Source: Streptomyces sp. 11x1 | Lineage (GTDB): Bacteria; Actinomycetota; Actinomycetes; Streptomycetales; Streptomycetaceae | Direction of reading: 5' to 3' | Assembly (NCBI RefSeq): GCF_032598905.1 | Contig: NZ_CP122458.1 | Span: 744,001-808,000 of the forward strand | DNA: 64,000 bases | Part shown: in pieces, positions 47,313-56,842 of the stretch | Layout of the letters: each line of letters begins with the position of its first letter | Numbering within the stretch: position 1 is the stretch's first letter | The notes under the pieces: model-generated | Databases searched by the model: none | Seen by the model: only the letters and a program-made list of their open reading frames with translations | What the model was told of the DNA's origin: nothing | Program-made: the position numbers and the translations under genes

Positions 47313-47531
47313 TCAGGCCCCGAAGCCCAGCAGCGCGACCTCCAGCGGGAGGGCGGGGCGCTCGGGGAGGGCGGGGGGATTCTCGCCGCGTCCGGTGTGG
47401 GTGGGTGGGACGGCACGCAGTGCCTCGATCCCGCCGACGGCCCACCAGGCGTCCGTCCGAGGCAGCGACAGGGTCATGCGCCGGCCGTCGGCCAGCGTGG
47501 TCTCGATCGTGCCCGGGTCGTTCGTCGTCAT
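47313..47531 (-). CDS. Small hypothetical protein
   Basis: 72 aa from ATG 47531 with a good ribosome site (GGAGGGGGTTGCC). 'GTIETTLADGRRMTLSLPRT', 'DAWWAVGGIEALRAVPP' and a Pro-rich C-terminus ('LPERPALPLEVALLGFGA'). No family was recognised. Codon use and spacing look genuine. It is the upstream neighbour of the methyltransferase gene on the same strand, 107 bp away. Confidence 0.55.
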   Translation of the reverse strand: MTTNDPGTIETTLADGRRMTLSLPRTDAWWAVGGIEALRAVPPTHTGRGENPPALPERPALPLEVALLGFGA

Positions 47532-47678
47532 GGCAACCCCCTCCGTGGCGCACCGGATACGTCCGGCCTCACCCCGAAGACGCGCGACCGGGGCCGAGAA
47601 GTTCCCCGGGCGCCGGTGGACATGCCCGCGCATGGCCGGTTGGCGGTCGATGATCGATCACTTTCCGGCCAAACACTT

Positions 47679-47699
47679 GTTGTGCTCCTGACACAACAG
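47679..47699. promoter_or_regulatory. 7+7+7 inverted repeat upstream of the M4 protease gene
   Basis: TGTTGTG-CTCCTGA-CACAACA lies ~150 bp before the protease start in an AT-richer stretch (CCAAACACTTGTTGTGC). It could be an operator or part of the promoter region; secreted Streptomyces proteases are usually tightly controlled. Confidence 0.4.
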
Positions 47700-47851
47700 C
47701 TCCACATCTGTCACTCTGTGCGCACTCCGTCTCACGACGGCGCACGCGCACCCGCATCGCAGCACTCCCTGCACCACCCGGTGCCTCGACCCGTGCACCG
47801 GGTCCTTCGTACGGCCGCTCGTCCAACGTCGGCCGCAGCAAAGGAGTTCGC

Positions 47852-50131
47852 GTGAGATCCACCCCCCACAGACGCACCACGGCCACAGCCGCCCTCGTGG
47901 TGGCGGCGGCGGTACTCGCCGTCGCCGTCCCGGGCGCCCCCGCGATCGCTCGCGGCGACGGCGGCGAAGGCACCGCCCGTCCCGCGGCGGCCAAGGCGGA
48001 CCGCGGGTCACTGCCCGCGCAGCTCACCCCCGCACAGCGCGCGACCCTCGTCCGACAGGCCGAGAAGGCCACGGACCGGACCGCCGACCGCCTGGACCTC
48101 GGCAGCCAGGAGGAGTTGCGGGTCCGCGACGTCGTCAAGGACGCCGACGGCACCACGCACACCCGCTACGAGCGCACCTACGCCGGGCTGCCCGTGCTCG
48201 GCGGCGACCTGGTCGTCCACGCCGCCAAGTCCGGCGCGGTCGAGAGCGTCACCCGGGCCTACAAGCCCGAGTTGAAGGTGTCGGACCTCAGCCCCGAGGT
48301 CAGCAGGGCCACCGCGGAGAAGCAGGCGCTCGCGGCGGCGAAGGAGGAGGGGTCCACCAAGACCGCTCCGGACAGCAGCCGCAAGGTCGTCTGGGCCGCG
48401 AAGGGCAAGCCGACCCTCGCATACGAGACCGTCGTCAGCGGCTTCCAGCACGACGACACGCCCAGCGAACTGCACGTCATCACCGACGCGCAGACCGGGA
48501 AGAAGCTGTTCGAGTACGAGGCCGTGCACACCGGCACGGGCAACACCCGCTACAGCGGCACGGTCACGCTCGGCACCAGCCAGTCCGGCTCGTCGTACAC
48601 GCTGACCGACGCGGACCGGGGCAACCACCGCACGTACAACCTGAACAGGGGCTCCTCCGGCACCGGGACGCTGTTCAGCGGCCCCGACGACATCTGGGGC
48701 GACGGGACCACCGGCAACCTGGAGACGGCGGGCGCGGACGCCCACTACGGCGCCGCGCTGACCTGGGACTACTACAAGAACGTGCACGGCAGGAACGGGC
48801 TGCGCAACGACGGTGTCGCGCCCTACAGCCGGGTGCACTACGGCAACAACTACGTCAACGCGTTCTGGCAGGACTCCTGCTTCTGCATGACGTACGGCGA
48901 CGGCTCCGGCAACGCCAACCCGCTCACCTCGATCGACGTGGCCGCTCACGAGATGACCCACGGTCTGACCTCGGTCACCGCGAACCTCGTCTACAGCGGT
49001 GAGTCGGGCGGGTTGAACGAGGCGACCTCCGACATCTTCGCCGCCGCCGTGGAGTTCGCCGCGGGCAACACCAACGATGTCGGGGACTACCTGGTCGGCG
49101 AGAAGATCGACATCAACGGCGACGGCACGCCGCTGCGTTACATGGACCGGCCCAGCAAGGACGGCTCCTCGCGCGACTACTGGTCCTCCACGCTCGGCAA
49201 CATCGACGTCCACTACTCCTCGGGCCCGGCCAACCACTGGTACTACCTGGCCTCCGAGGGCAGCGGCGCGAAGGTCGTCAACGGCGTCTCCTACGACTCG
49301 CCGACCTTCGACGGGCTGCCGGTGACCCCGATAGGCCGGGACGCGGCCGAGAAGATCTGGTTCCGGGCGCTCACCACGTACATGACGTCCACGACCAACT
49401 ACGCGGCCGCCCGCACCGCCACCCTCCAGGCCGCCGCCGACCTGTACGGGCTCGGCTCGGTGACCTACAACAACACCGCCAACGCCTGGGCCGCGATCAA
49501 CGTCGGTTCCCGGATCCTCGACGGTGTGACGGTCGTCCCGCCGGCCGCCCAGTACTCCCTGGTCGGTCAGGCGGTCACGCTGGACGTCCAGGCGTCCTCC
49601 ACCAACGCAGGCGCCCTGTCGTACGCGGCCACCGGACTGCCGGACGGGCTGTCGATCGACGCCGTCACGGGCCGGATCTCCGGCTCCCCGACCACGGCGG
49701 GCAACTCGACGCCGACGGTCACCGTGACGGACGCGGCCGGCGAGACCGGCACGGCGAGCTTCGCCTGGCGCGTGGACGAGGAGGGGAACCAGTCGGTGTT
49801 CGAGAACACCGCCGACTACCAGATCCCCGACAACTCCACCGTGGAGTCGCCGATCAACGTCAACCGGGCCGGAGCGGCGCCCAGCACGCTCACCGTGGAC
49901 GTGAACATCGTCCACACCTGGCGCGGTGACCTGGTCGTCGACCTCGTGGCCCCGGACGGCACGGCGTACCGGCTGAAGAACTCCTCGGCGTCCGACTCGG
50001 CGGACGACGTGATCGCCACGTACACGGTGGACGCCTCCTCGGAGACGGCCGCCGGCACCTGGAAGCTGCGGGTGCAGGACGTGGCCAGCCTCGACACCGG
50101 CTACATCAACAGCTGGAAGCTGACGTTCTGA
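47852..50131 (+). CDS. Secreted M4 metalloprotease (thermolysin-like) with Ig-like and P domains
   Basis: 759 aa from GTG 47852 (AAAGGAG upstream). A signal peptide occupies ~1-34. A pro-region with FTP/PepSY-like parts runs to ~220; the catalytic domain has H366-E367-x2-H370 ('VAAHEMTHGLTS') and Glu390 ('GLNEATSDIFA'), complete for zinc binding, and the late His of 'HYSSGPANHWYYLASEG'. Then come a putative Ig-like domain ('GLPDGLSIDAVTGRISGSPT') and a proprotein-convertase P domain ('IVHTWRGDLVVDLVAPDGTA'). Exported endopeptidase, activated by pro-peptide removal. Confidence 0.92.
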   Translation: MRSTPHRRTTATAALVVAAAVLAVAVPGAPAIARGDGGEGTARPAAAKADRGSLPAQLTPAQRATLVRQAEKATDRTADRLDLGSQEELRVRDVVKDADGTTHTRYERTYAGLPVLGGDLVVHAAKSGAVESVTRAYKPELKVSDLSPEVSRATAEKQALAAAKEEGSTKTAPDSSRKVVWAAKGKPTLAYETVVSGFQHDDTPSELHVITDAQTGKKLFEYEAVHTGTGNTRYSGTVTLGTSQSGSSYTLTDADRGNHRTYNLNRGSSGTGTLFSGPDDIWGDGTTGNLETAGADAHYGAALTWDYYKNVHGRNGLRNDGVAPYSRVHYGNNYVNAFWQDSCFCMTYGDGSGNANPLTSIDVAAHEMTHGLTSVTANLVYSGESGGLNEATSDIFAAAVEFAAGNTNDVGDYLVGEKIDINGDGTPLRYMDRPSKDGSSRDYWSSTLGNIDVHYSSGPANHWYYLASEGSGAKVVNGVSYDSPTFDGLPVTPIGRDAAEKIWFRALTTYMTSTTNYAAARTATLQAAADLYGLGSVTYNNTANAWAAINVGSRILDGVTVVPPAAQYSLVGQAVTLDVQASSTNAGALSYAATGLPDGLSIDAVTGRISGSPTTAGNSTPTVTVTDAAGETGTASFAWRVDEEGNQSVFENTADYQIPDNSTVESPINVNRAGAAPSTLTVDVNIVHTWRGDLVVDLVAPDGTAYRLKNSSASDSADDVIATYTVDASSETAAGTWKLRVQDVASLDTGYINSWKLTF

Positions 50132-50178
50132 CGAATCGTCAACTGATAGTTCGTCAACTGACTGGCGCCTGAGGCCGG

Positions 50179-52488
50179 TCAGTCACCGAGCGGCCGGTCC
50201 CGACCCGTCGGGACCGGCCGCTTCGCCGTGTCCCCCTCCGCGTCGATGTGCGGCATGATCCGGTCCAGCCAGTGCGGGATCCACCAGGCGTGGCGGCCCA
50301 GGAGGGTCATCACCGCGGGGACCATGAGCAGCCGGACGACCGTGGCGTCGACGAGAACGCTGACGGCGAGCCCCAGCCCCAGCATCTTGACCACGACGTT
50401 GTCGCTGACGATGAACGCGGCGAAGACACTGACCATGATCAGGGCCGCGCAGGTGATGACCCGGGCCGTGATCTCCAGCGCGTGGGCCACCGAGGCCCGG
50501 GCGTCGCCGGTGCGTGTCCATGCCTCGTGGACGCGGGAGAGCAGGAAGATCTCGTAGTCCATGCTGAGGCCGAAGATGATGGCGAACATCATCATCGGCA
50601 CATAGCTCTCGATGGGCACCGTGCCGTTGACGCCCAGGGCGGGCCCGCCCCAGCCCCACTGGAAGACGGCGACGACGACGCCGTACGAGGCCGCGATGGA
50701 CAGCACGTTGAGGACCGCCGCCTTCACCGCGACCAGGAGACCCCGGAAGACGGCGAGGATGATCAGGAAGGCGAGGGCGACGACCACGGCGATGATGATG
50801 GGCAGCCGGCTCGCCACGATGTCACGGAAGTCGACCTGGGAGGCCGTGGTCCCGGTGACATAGCCCTTCGCCTTGGTGCCGGAGACCGAGGCGGGGAGCG
50901 TGTCGTCGACGAGGCGGTTCGTCAGGTCCGTGGTGTCGGCGTTCTGCGGGGACTCCTTGGAGTAGACCGTGCCGACCAGCACGTCCCCGTCCTGGGTGGG
51001 GGTCAGCGGGGTGACCACGTACGCCCCCTCGACCGCGTCCAGGTTCTTCTGCGCGGTGCTCTGCAGGCTCTGGCGGTCCGACGAGGGCACCGAGGTCTGG
51101 TCGATGACGACCGTGAGCGGACCGTTGGAGCCCGGCCCGAAGGCGTCGGTCATCAGGTCGTAGGCGCGGCGGTCGGTGAAGGAGGTGGGGTCGGCGCCGT
51201 CGCCGATGTGACCGAGCTGGATGGAGAAGACGGGGATGGCGAGGACCGCCACCGTCGTGACACCGGCCGCGAGGAAGCGCCACGGATGGTGCTCCACGCG
51301 CTGGGCGTACCGGTGCCAGGTGCCGGTGATCTCCTCGCCCGCCTCCGCGCCGGTCTCGGCGACCGGCTTGCGGACGTGGTAGCGGTCGATGCGTCTGCCG
51401 ATGAGGCCGAGCAGCGCCGGGACCAGGGTGAGGGAGCCGATGATCGCGGAGACGACGGTCACGGCGGCGGCGAGCCCCAGGTTGCCGATGAAGTTCACGC
51501 CGGACGTGTACAGCCCGGTGAGGGCGACGATCACCGTGCAGCCGGAGACGAGGACGGCGTGGCCGCTGGTCGAGGCGGCCCGGCCGGCCGCCCGTACCGG
51601 GTCGTCGCCGTCCATGAGGTTCTGCCGGTGACGGGTGGTCAGGAACAGCGCGTAGTCGATGCCGACGCCGAGCCCGATCATCGTCGCCAGGGTCGGGGAG
51701 ACGGTCGCGAACGTGAACGCGGCGGCCAGCAGACCGAGGCAGGCGAGGCCGCCGATGACGCTCAGCAACGCGGTCACCAGGGGTAGTCCGGCGGCGATGA
51801 CGCTACCGAATCCGATCAGCAGGACGACGATCGCGACCGCGAATCCGATCAGCTCGCTCACCCGGTCGTCGGCGGCGGGACGGGCCAGTTCGCCGAGCGG
51901 TCCGCCGTACTCGACCTCGGCGCCCGCGGACCGCAGCGGCTGGACCGAGTCGTCCACGCCGTCGAGATAGCCGTCCCCGAGGGTCGAGGGCTGTACGTCG
52001 AAGCGGATCGTGATGTACGCCGTCTTCTGGTCGGAGGACAGAGGACCGACGTTCGGCTGCTGCGACTGGTCCGACGACTGCGAGGGCTGGGTGGCGGGCG
52101 CGGTCAGCGGGTTCTGGACCGACAGCACGTGCGGCAGCTTCTGCAGGTCGTCGACCGTCTCGGACATCTGGGAGCCGAGCGAGGTGAGGGCCTTGTCCTC
52201 GTCGTGCACGACGATCTGGCTGCCGTAGCCGCCGGCCGCCGGATCGTGCTCCTTCAGCACGTCCAGGCCCTTCTCGGACTGCACTCCCGGAAGGGTGAAG
52301 TCGTCCGAGTAGTCGCCGCCGTAGGACCGGTTCAGCACCTGGACGGCCGCGAGGGCGACCAGCCAGGAGACGATGACGATCACGAAGTGCCGGGCGCACC
52401 ATTCGCCGAGCCGCCGCAGCACGCCCCCGGCAACCTCGGACCCCTCTTCCCCGCCGGGACGTTTCCCACCGGAACGACCTGAGCGCAT
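50179..52488 (-). CDS. MMPL/RND-family membrane transporter
   Basis: 769 aa from ATG 52488 (GGGAGAG upstream; GTG 52500 is an alternative). Twelve membrane segments in two repeats, each with a large outside loop. '[20 protein letters not shown]' and '[20 protein letters not shown]' are the paired GxxxDY motifs of MMPL transporters that use the proton gradient. It probably exports lipids or a metabolite. It lies tail-to-tail with the M4 protease gene and shares a terminator with it. Confidence 0.9.
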   Translation of the reverse strand: MRSGRSGGKRPGGEEGSEVAGGVLRRLGEWCARHFVIVIVSWLVALAAVQVLNRSYGGDYSDDFTLPGVQSEKGLDVLKEHDPAAGGYGSQIVVHDEDKALTSLGSQMSETVDDLQKLPHVLSVQNPLTAPATQPSQSSDQSQQPNVGPLSSDQKTAYITIRFDVQPSTLGDGYLDGVDDSVQPLRSAGAEVEYGGPLGELARPAADDRVSELIGFAVAIVVLLIGFGSVIAAGLPLVTALLSVIGGLACLGLLAAAFTFATVSPTLATMIGLGVGIDYALFLTTRHRQNLMDGDDPVRAAGRAASTSGHAVLVSGCTVIVALTGLYTSGVNFIGNLGLAAAVTVVSAIIGSLTLVPALLGLIGRRIDRYHVRKPVAETGAEAGEEITGTWHRYAQRVEHHPWRFLAAGVTTVAVLAIPVFSIQLGHIGDGADPTSFTDRRAYDLMTDAFGPGSNGPLTVVIDQTSVPSSDRQSLQSTAQKNLDAVEGAYVVTPLTPTQDGDVLVGTVYSKESPQNADTTDLTNRLVDDTLPASVSGTKAKGYVTGTTASQVDFRDIVASRLPIIIAVVVALAFLIILAVFRGLLVAVKAAVLNVLSIAASYGVVVAVFQWGWGGPALGVNGTVPIESYVPMMMFAIIFGLSMDYEIFLLSRVHEAWTRTGDARASVAHALEITARVITCAALIMVSVFAAFIVSDNVVVKMLGLGLAVSVLVDATVVRLLMVPAVMTLLGRHAWWIPHWLDRIMPHIDAEGDTAKRPVPTGRDRPLGD
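50190..50221. terminator. Strong bidirectional terminator between protease and transporter
   Basis: GCGGCCGGTCCCGAC and GTCGGGACCGGCCGC form a perfect 15-bp stem with a minimal CC loop, partly inside the last codons of the transporter gene. Just before it, ACTGACTGGCGCCTGAGGCC and GTCAGT make a second, weaker hairpin. A shared end for two convergent genes. Confidence 0.75.
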
Positions 52489-52635
52489 CGTCTCTCCCAC
52501 GGCAGCGGTCTCCGGCCCTCATTACACGACACTCCCGGTGCCCCGGCACCTCGGGAGATCACGGTCCCCCGGTTGGCGGCCCCGGCTTGACAGGCGGACG
52601 ATGAGGGGGGGTGGGACGGAACGGAAGGAGCCGTC

Positions 52636-53001
52636 ATGCTGGAGATCAAATCGGTCGAGAAGCCGGACGAGCGGCGCGACTTCCCTCGGGGTCACCTCGA
52701 GGCCGTGCACCTCACCGGGCTCGACTTCGCCGTGGCCACCTTCGAGCCGGGCTGGCGCTGGTCGGAGTCCGTCGCCCCTCTCGCGGGCACGGAGAGCTGC
52801 CAGGTCCACCACAACGGCTACGTGGTCCAGGGGCGCATGCACATCCGCATGGACGACGGCGGTGAGGGCGAGGTCGGACCGGGCGACACCTTCGTGTGTC
52901 CGCCGGGGCACGACGCGTGGGTCGTGGGTGACGAGCAGTGCCTGCTGTACGACTTCGCCGGCCAGATGGCCCAGGACTACGCGAAGGCGAAGGGGGACTG
53001 A
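52636..53001 (+). CDS. Cupin-domain protein
   Basis: 121 aa. 'LAGTESCQVHHNGYVVQGRM' and 'HIRMDDGGEGEVGPGDTFVC', 'PPGHDAWVVGDEQCLLYDF' trace the two cupin motifs with their His/Glu/His metal positions. Small single-domain cupin; role unknown. ATG 52636 follows GGAAGGAGCC. Divergent from the MMPL gene. Confidence 0.8.
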   Translation: MLEIKSVEKPDERRDFPRGHLEAVHLTGLDFAVATFEPGWRWSESVAPLAGTESCQVHHNGYVVQGRMHIRMDDGGEGEVGPGDTFVCPPGHDAWVVGDEQCLLYDFAGQMAQDYAKAKGD

Positions 53002-53028
53002 GCCGACAGTCCGGGTGCGAGAGGGAGT

Positions 53029-53057
53029 GGAGGCGGGGCACCACACACCCCGCCTCC
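53029..53057 (+). terminator. Hairpin terminator after the cupin gene
   Basis: GGAGGCGGGG and CCCCGCCTCC pair as a perfect 10-bp stem with a 9-nt loop, 28 bp after the cupin stop. Confidence 0.65.
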
Positions 53058-53133
53058 ATCCACGCCGCCACACCCACAACGGCCCGCACTCCCACGACCT
53101 CCGCGCACGCTCCCGCGTCCCGCGTCCGGCGCC

Positions 53134-53270
53134 CTAGGCCCTGTCGTCGCATTCCCGTCGTCGCCCGAAGGGCGGCCCCGCGGCGTCGTGGGGGTACCTC
53201 CCGGTCGAGCGCAGCCGAGAGCACGTGCAGGGCGTCGCGGGGCAGACGGGAATGTGACGACAGGGCCTAG
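53134..53270. mobile_element. MITE-like element with 26-bp inverted ends
   Basis: CTAGGCCCTGTCGTCGCATT (continuing CCCGTC) at 53134 is mirrored at the right end by its reverse complement with one mismatch. The 137-bp unit has no ORF. Its middle contains GGGGGTACCTCCCGGTCGAG followed by CGCAGCCGAG, a well-known Streptomyces repeat word. The right end supplies the TAG stop of the next leftward gene. The ends resemble those of GGCCCTGTC-type IS elements, which would mobilise it. Confidence 0.7.
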
Positions 53271-54244
53271 ATGCCGTCGGCCCCCCGCAGGTTGCCCAGG
53301 GTCGCGTTCGTGTCGTTCTTGAGCCAGTCGACGACGTCGTCCACGTCCGGCATGGTCACGTCGTCGTAGCTGGAACCGTAGGCGCTCCACCGCATCTCGT
53401 ACGTCATCCAGCCGTCGCGCACCGCGAGGGTGGCCGACCGGCTGCCGCTGGTGTCGTCGCCCGAGGTGGTGTCCTCGGTGATGACGTAGGCCTCGTCCCC
53501 GAAGCCGTCGACCTTCTCGACCTCGTAGTCCTCGTAGCGCTGGTCGTACTCGGACCACATGGCGGTGAACTCGGGACCGGGGTCGGTCTTCTTGTGCAGG
53601 TCGATCTGGACCGAGAAGTACGCGTCGGAGAGCGTGGAGGTCGAGGACTCCTTCAGGGAGATGCTGCAGTAGCTCTGGTCGAGGGCCGCGTGCTCCAGGG
53701 AGTTGTTGACCGGGGCGTCGTCCTCCTCCGGGTACTCGTTCTTGAAGGACGAGTAGTCCACGGACGGGCAGATGTCCGACTTGGCCCGGTAGCCGCGCAG
53801 GTCGGCCTCCGTCTCGTCCTTGCCGAGCAGGAACACCCCGCCGGCCCAGGCCGCCGAGGCCACCGCCGCGCCGACCAGCGCCCACAGCACGGCCCGCCCG
53901 CCGGCACCCGTGGCGGGCGGTGCGCCGAGGGGCGGGTAGCCACCCGGCGGGTAACCGCTCGGCGGGTAGCCACCCGGCGGCTGGCCGTACGGGTTCGCCT
54001 GGGCGGCCACGGGGGCGACCGGAGGGCCGTAGCCGGCTGGGGGCTGGGGGCTCGCCGCCGGGGACTGCGGATCGGGGTAGGGGTAGGCGCTGGGGACGGC
54101 CGCCTGCGTCGGGGCCTGCGCCTGCGCGGGCTGGGCCGGTATCTCGGCCTGGGTGGGTGTCTGCGGCGGGGGTGCCGACGGGGACGCGGACGGCTGGTCC
54201 TGCGGCTGTGGCTGTGCCGGTGCACCCTCGGGGCGTTCGGTCAT
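53267..54244 (-). CDS. Pro-rich single-pass membrane protein, exposed C-terminal domain
   Basis: 325 aa from ATG 54244 (GAGGAGAACC upstream). Residues 1-110 are Pro/Gln/Ala-rich with tandem PPGGYPP repeats. A membrane helix follows ('AVLWALVGAAVASAAWAGGV', 'FLLGKDE'), then a ~190-aa exposed domain with two Cys ('SDICPSVDYS', 'QSYCSISLK'). Streptomyces has many such 'GYPP'-tail proteins of unknown function. The stop codon is inside the MITE, so the last residues (RGADGI) may have changed on insertion. Confidence 0.75.
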   Translation of the reverse strand: MTERPEGAPAQPQPQDQPSASPSAPPPQTPTQAEIPAQPAQAQAPTQAAVPSAYPYPDPQSPAASPQPPAGYGPPVAPVAAQANPYGQPPGGYPPSGYPPGGYPPLGAPPATGAGGRAVLWALVGAAVASAAWAGGVFLLGKDETEADLRGYRAKSDICPSVDYSSFKNEYPEEDDAPVNNSLEHAALDQSYCSISLKESSTSTLSDAYFSVQIDLHKKTDPGPEFTAMWSEYDQRYEDYEVEKVDGFGDEAYVITEDTTSGDDTSGSRSATLAVRDGWMTYEMRWSAYGSSYDDVTMPDVDDVVDWLKNDTNATLGNLRGADGI

Positions 54245-54544
54245 CGGGTTCTCCTCGGTCGTGGTGGACGGGGTGCTGCGGCGGAGCCGGGTCGCCCCGC
54301 GGGGCCGCGGGACGGGGCGGCGGGGTGTCGTGGTCGAACACGTGGAGGAGGAATACCCACGGCCGGATCCCTTCCATGCGGCCCCACCGCCCCCGGACGC
54401 ACCTGCGGATCCGAGGCTTCCAGAACGCCTGCCGCACGGTCGTCCGTAGAACTACGCACCCTGGTTACGGAACCTGGCGCGCCGGCCCGGGCACGCCCCG
54501 GCACGGCGGCCGTCCTGGGGCGGCCGTCCGCGCCCGGTGCTTTC

Positions 54545-55018
54545 ATGGGAGGCATGACCAGCAGAAGTGTCGTCGTCGAGCGACGGGTGGCCGCTTCCCA
54601 GGGCCGGGTGTGGGAGGCCGTGACGGACCTCGGCGGTATGGATCGGATGCTCAGTGGTGTCATGAGGGTCGAGGTCCTCACGGACGGGGGCTTCGGGGTG
54701 GGCACTCGGTGGCGGGAGACCCGTCGTATGTTCGGCACGGACGCCACCGAGGAGATGTGGGTGACCGTCAGCGAGCCACCCGAGCGCTATGTGGTGGAGG
54801 CCGAATCGCACGGCTCCCGCTATGTCTCGGAGTGGGTGCTGCGGGCCGACGGACCGGGGGCGACGACGATCGTGACGACCTTCTCCGCCCGACCGACCGG
54901 CACCGTCGCGGGTCTGCTCGCCAGGATCATGGGCCCCCTGGGCGCCCGTGCCGTCCGCAAGGCGATCGCGAAGGACCTGGACGACGTCGCCGGGTGGGTG
55001 GAGGGCCGCAGGGGCTGA
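54545..55018 (+). CDS. SRPBCC-family (polyketide cyclase/START-like) protein
   Basis: 157 aa from ATG 54545; ATG 54554 (154 aa) also fits, but GGGAGG lies too close to it. 'VERRVAASQGRVWEAVTDLG' begins the SRPBCC fold, 'VGTRWRETRRMFGTDATEEM' and 'SEWVLRADGPGATTIVTTFS' continue it, and the long C-terminal helix 'RAVRKAIAKDLDDVAGWVEG' ends it. These helix-grip proteins bind hydrophobic ligands; the ligand is unknown. Convergent with the gene at 55055. Confidence 0.82.
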   Translation: MGGMTSRSVVVERRVAASQGRVWEAVTDLGGMDRMLSGVMRVEVLTDGGFGVGTRWRETRRMFGTDATEEMWVTVSEPPERYVVEAESHGSRYVSEWVLRADGPGATTIVTTFSARPTGTVAGLLARIMGPLGARAVRKAIAKDLDDVAGWVEGRRG

Positions 55019-55054
55019 GCCGCGCGGCCCTCGGTCACCGGGCCCGGGTGCGCG

Positions 55055-56635
55055 TCAGGAGTTCAGGCCGTAGCCCGAGGTCACATAGGCGCACTCCGTG
55101 TAGATGTAGCCGGACTCCAGCTTGGCCGTGTCGGAGGCGGCGCTGGAGGCGTTGTCGCCCTTCGGCTTGTGGAGGAAGTACGTGGTGCCGACGGGCAGGC
55201 TGATCGTGCGCTGCGGGTACTTGTCGTTGCCGCTGCACGGCTTGAAGCTGGAGACCAGGGTGCTGCTCCAGTCGTAGCTGGTGCAGGTGGAGCAGCCCTT
55301 CAGGGTGAACGTGCCGGTCACCGGGCCGGTGTACATGACCTGGATCTCGTCGGGGCTGTCGTTCTTCACCGTCACGGAGATGCTGCCGCCGGTCCGTGTG
55401 GTGGGCAGCTTCTTGCCCGCCTCCGGGACCTCCTGCGCGATCTCGGCGGCGATCGCTATCTTCTTGGCGCGCGACGCGTTCTTGTGGTTCTTGTTGGCGT
55501 CGACGAAGTCGTTCATCGACGTCACCGCCTCGGCGAAGTCGCCGTCCTTGTACTGGTCGACGCCGCAGGTGTAGACACCGGCGGAGGCGGACTTCTCGGC
55601 CTTTCCGGCGGCGGCGGCGAGCCCGTCGGCCACCCCTGCCTTCTCCCCCGGCAACGCCTTGACCTGGGAGCCGAGCGTCTCCAGCCGGTCCACGGCGGCG
55701 CACGGGTCGTCGCCGCCGACGGCCTTGACCGCCTTGTCGACGGCCCGCTCGACGTCGGGTTGGACCTTCGCCGCCTGATCGGAGTCGGGGAAGGTGGTGA
55801 GAAGGTCGCTGAACTGGTCCTGCCAGCCGGCGGTGTCGGCCGCCAGGCTCTCGGAGGCGCACTCGTACAGCGAGGTGGCGAGCCGGTCGTCGGGCCAGGC
55901 CGCCAGCGAGCCGAGGTCCTGCTTGCTCACGGTCCGGGGCACCGTACGCAGGTATTCGAGGGGAGCGACCGCCTCGCAGTACTCCTTGTCCTCGTAAGGG
56001 GCGCCGACGGTCGTGTAGAAGGTCTTCAACCGGTCGGGCACCTTCTCGGCGGCGCGGGAGTCGGGGTGGTCGGTGCTCAGGTCGTCGTAGGCGGCCAGAG
56101 CCCTGCGGTACTCGGACTGGGTGGTCGAGAAGGACTCACCGGAGGCCTTGTCCACGAGCTCGTCGGCCTTCTCCAGCCGGTCCAGGAGCATCTCCTCGAC
56201 GGCTTCCTTCCGCGCGGTCTCGTACAGCAGGCCGCTCGCGACGGGGACACCGAGCAGGAGGACACCGAGCGCGATGGCGAGCGGGGACTTCGCCGGCCAC
56301 ACCAGGCGGTTGCGCAGGCCCAGGAAGGCGCCGTGGGCCGCCACGAGCAGAAGGAAGAGGCCGTAGACGGTGAGGGTGGTGCCCGAGACGCCGTCAGGGT
56401 CGGCCGGCAGCACCGAGAAGAGCAGCAGTCCGGTGGCCGCCCAGCACACCAGGGTCAGGAGCGGGCGGCGCATCAGCGCGTAGCCGAGCCCCAGCCCGCT
56501 GAGGTTCAGCAGGCCCACCCCGACGGCCCGCCAGCCGTCCGCGGGGCCGGGGGGCGGTGCCGAGGGCATCGGCGGCACCACATAACTGTGACTCCAGCCG
56601 TCCTGGTCTCTTACCCCGTACTGATCCCCGGACAT
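55055..56635 (-). CDS. Membrane protein with large exposed Cys-containing C-terminal region
   Basis: 526 aa from ATG 56635 (GGGGGGA upstream). Four hydrophobic segments in the first ~145 residues ('PLLTLVCWAATGLLLFSVLP', 'TVYGLFLLLVAAHGAFLGL', 'LAIALGVLLLGVPVASGLLY'), then ~380 helical residues with paired Cys ('CEAVAPLEYL', 'DPCAAVDRL', 'YTCGVDQYKDGDFAEAV') resembling TPR-like repeats, and a beta-rich end ('GSISVTVKNDSPDEIQVMYT', with 'CSTCTSYDW'). Similar proteins are annotated as hypothetical in Streptomyces. Function unknown. Confidence 0.75.
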   Translation of the reverse strand: MSGDQYGVRDQDGWSHSYVVPPMPSAPPPGPADGWRAVGVGLLNLSGLGLGYALMRRPLLTLVCWAATGLLLFSVLPADPDGVSGTTLTVYGLFLLLVAAHGAFLGLRNRLVWPAKSPLAIALGVLLLGVPVASGLLYETARKEAVEEMLLDRLEKADELVDKASGESFSTTQSEYRRALAAYDDLSTDHPDSRAAEKVPDRLKTFYTTVGAPYEDKEYCEAVAPLEYLRTVPRTVSKQDLGSLAAWPDDRLATSLYECASESLAADTAGWQDQFSDLLTTFPDSDQAAKVQPDVERAVDKAVKAVGGDDPCAAVDRLETLGSQVKALPGEKAGVADGLAAAAGKAEKSASAGVYTCGVDQYKDGDFAEAVTSMNDFVDANKNHKNASRAKKIAIAAEIAQEVPEAGKKLPTTRTGGSISVTVKNDSPDEIQVMYTGPVTGTFTLKGCSTCTSYDWSSTLVSSFKPCSGNDKYPQRTISLPVGTTYFLHKPKGDNASSAASDTAKLESGYIYTECAYVTSGYGLNS

Positions 56636-56842
56636 CTCGGATCCCCCCGTCAACTCCACCCGCATGCTTACGAATTGTCAGTGTACGGCCGAAACTCGAT
56701 GCCGCGACAGGTGATTCTCGGGCGCGGACGGAGATCGATTTCACTTCGTGACCACTGCCCGAGAAATGGCGCGAAAACATCGGCCGCATCGCTGGTCGGT
56801 GCGTGGGAACCACAGGCCCCACAGCTGGTTGACGCCTCCGGG

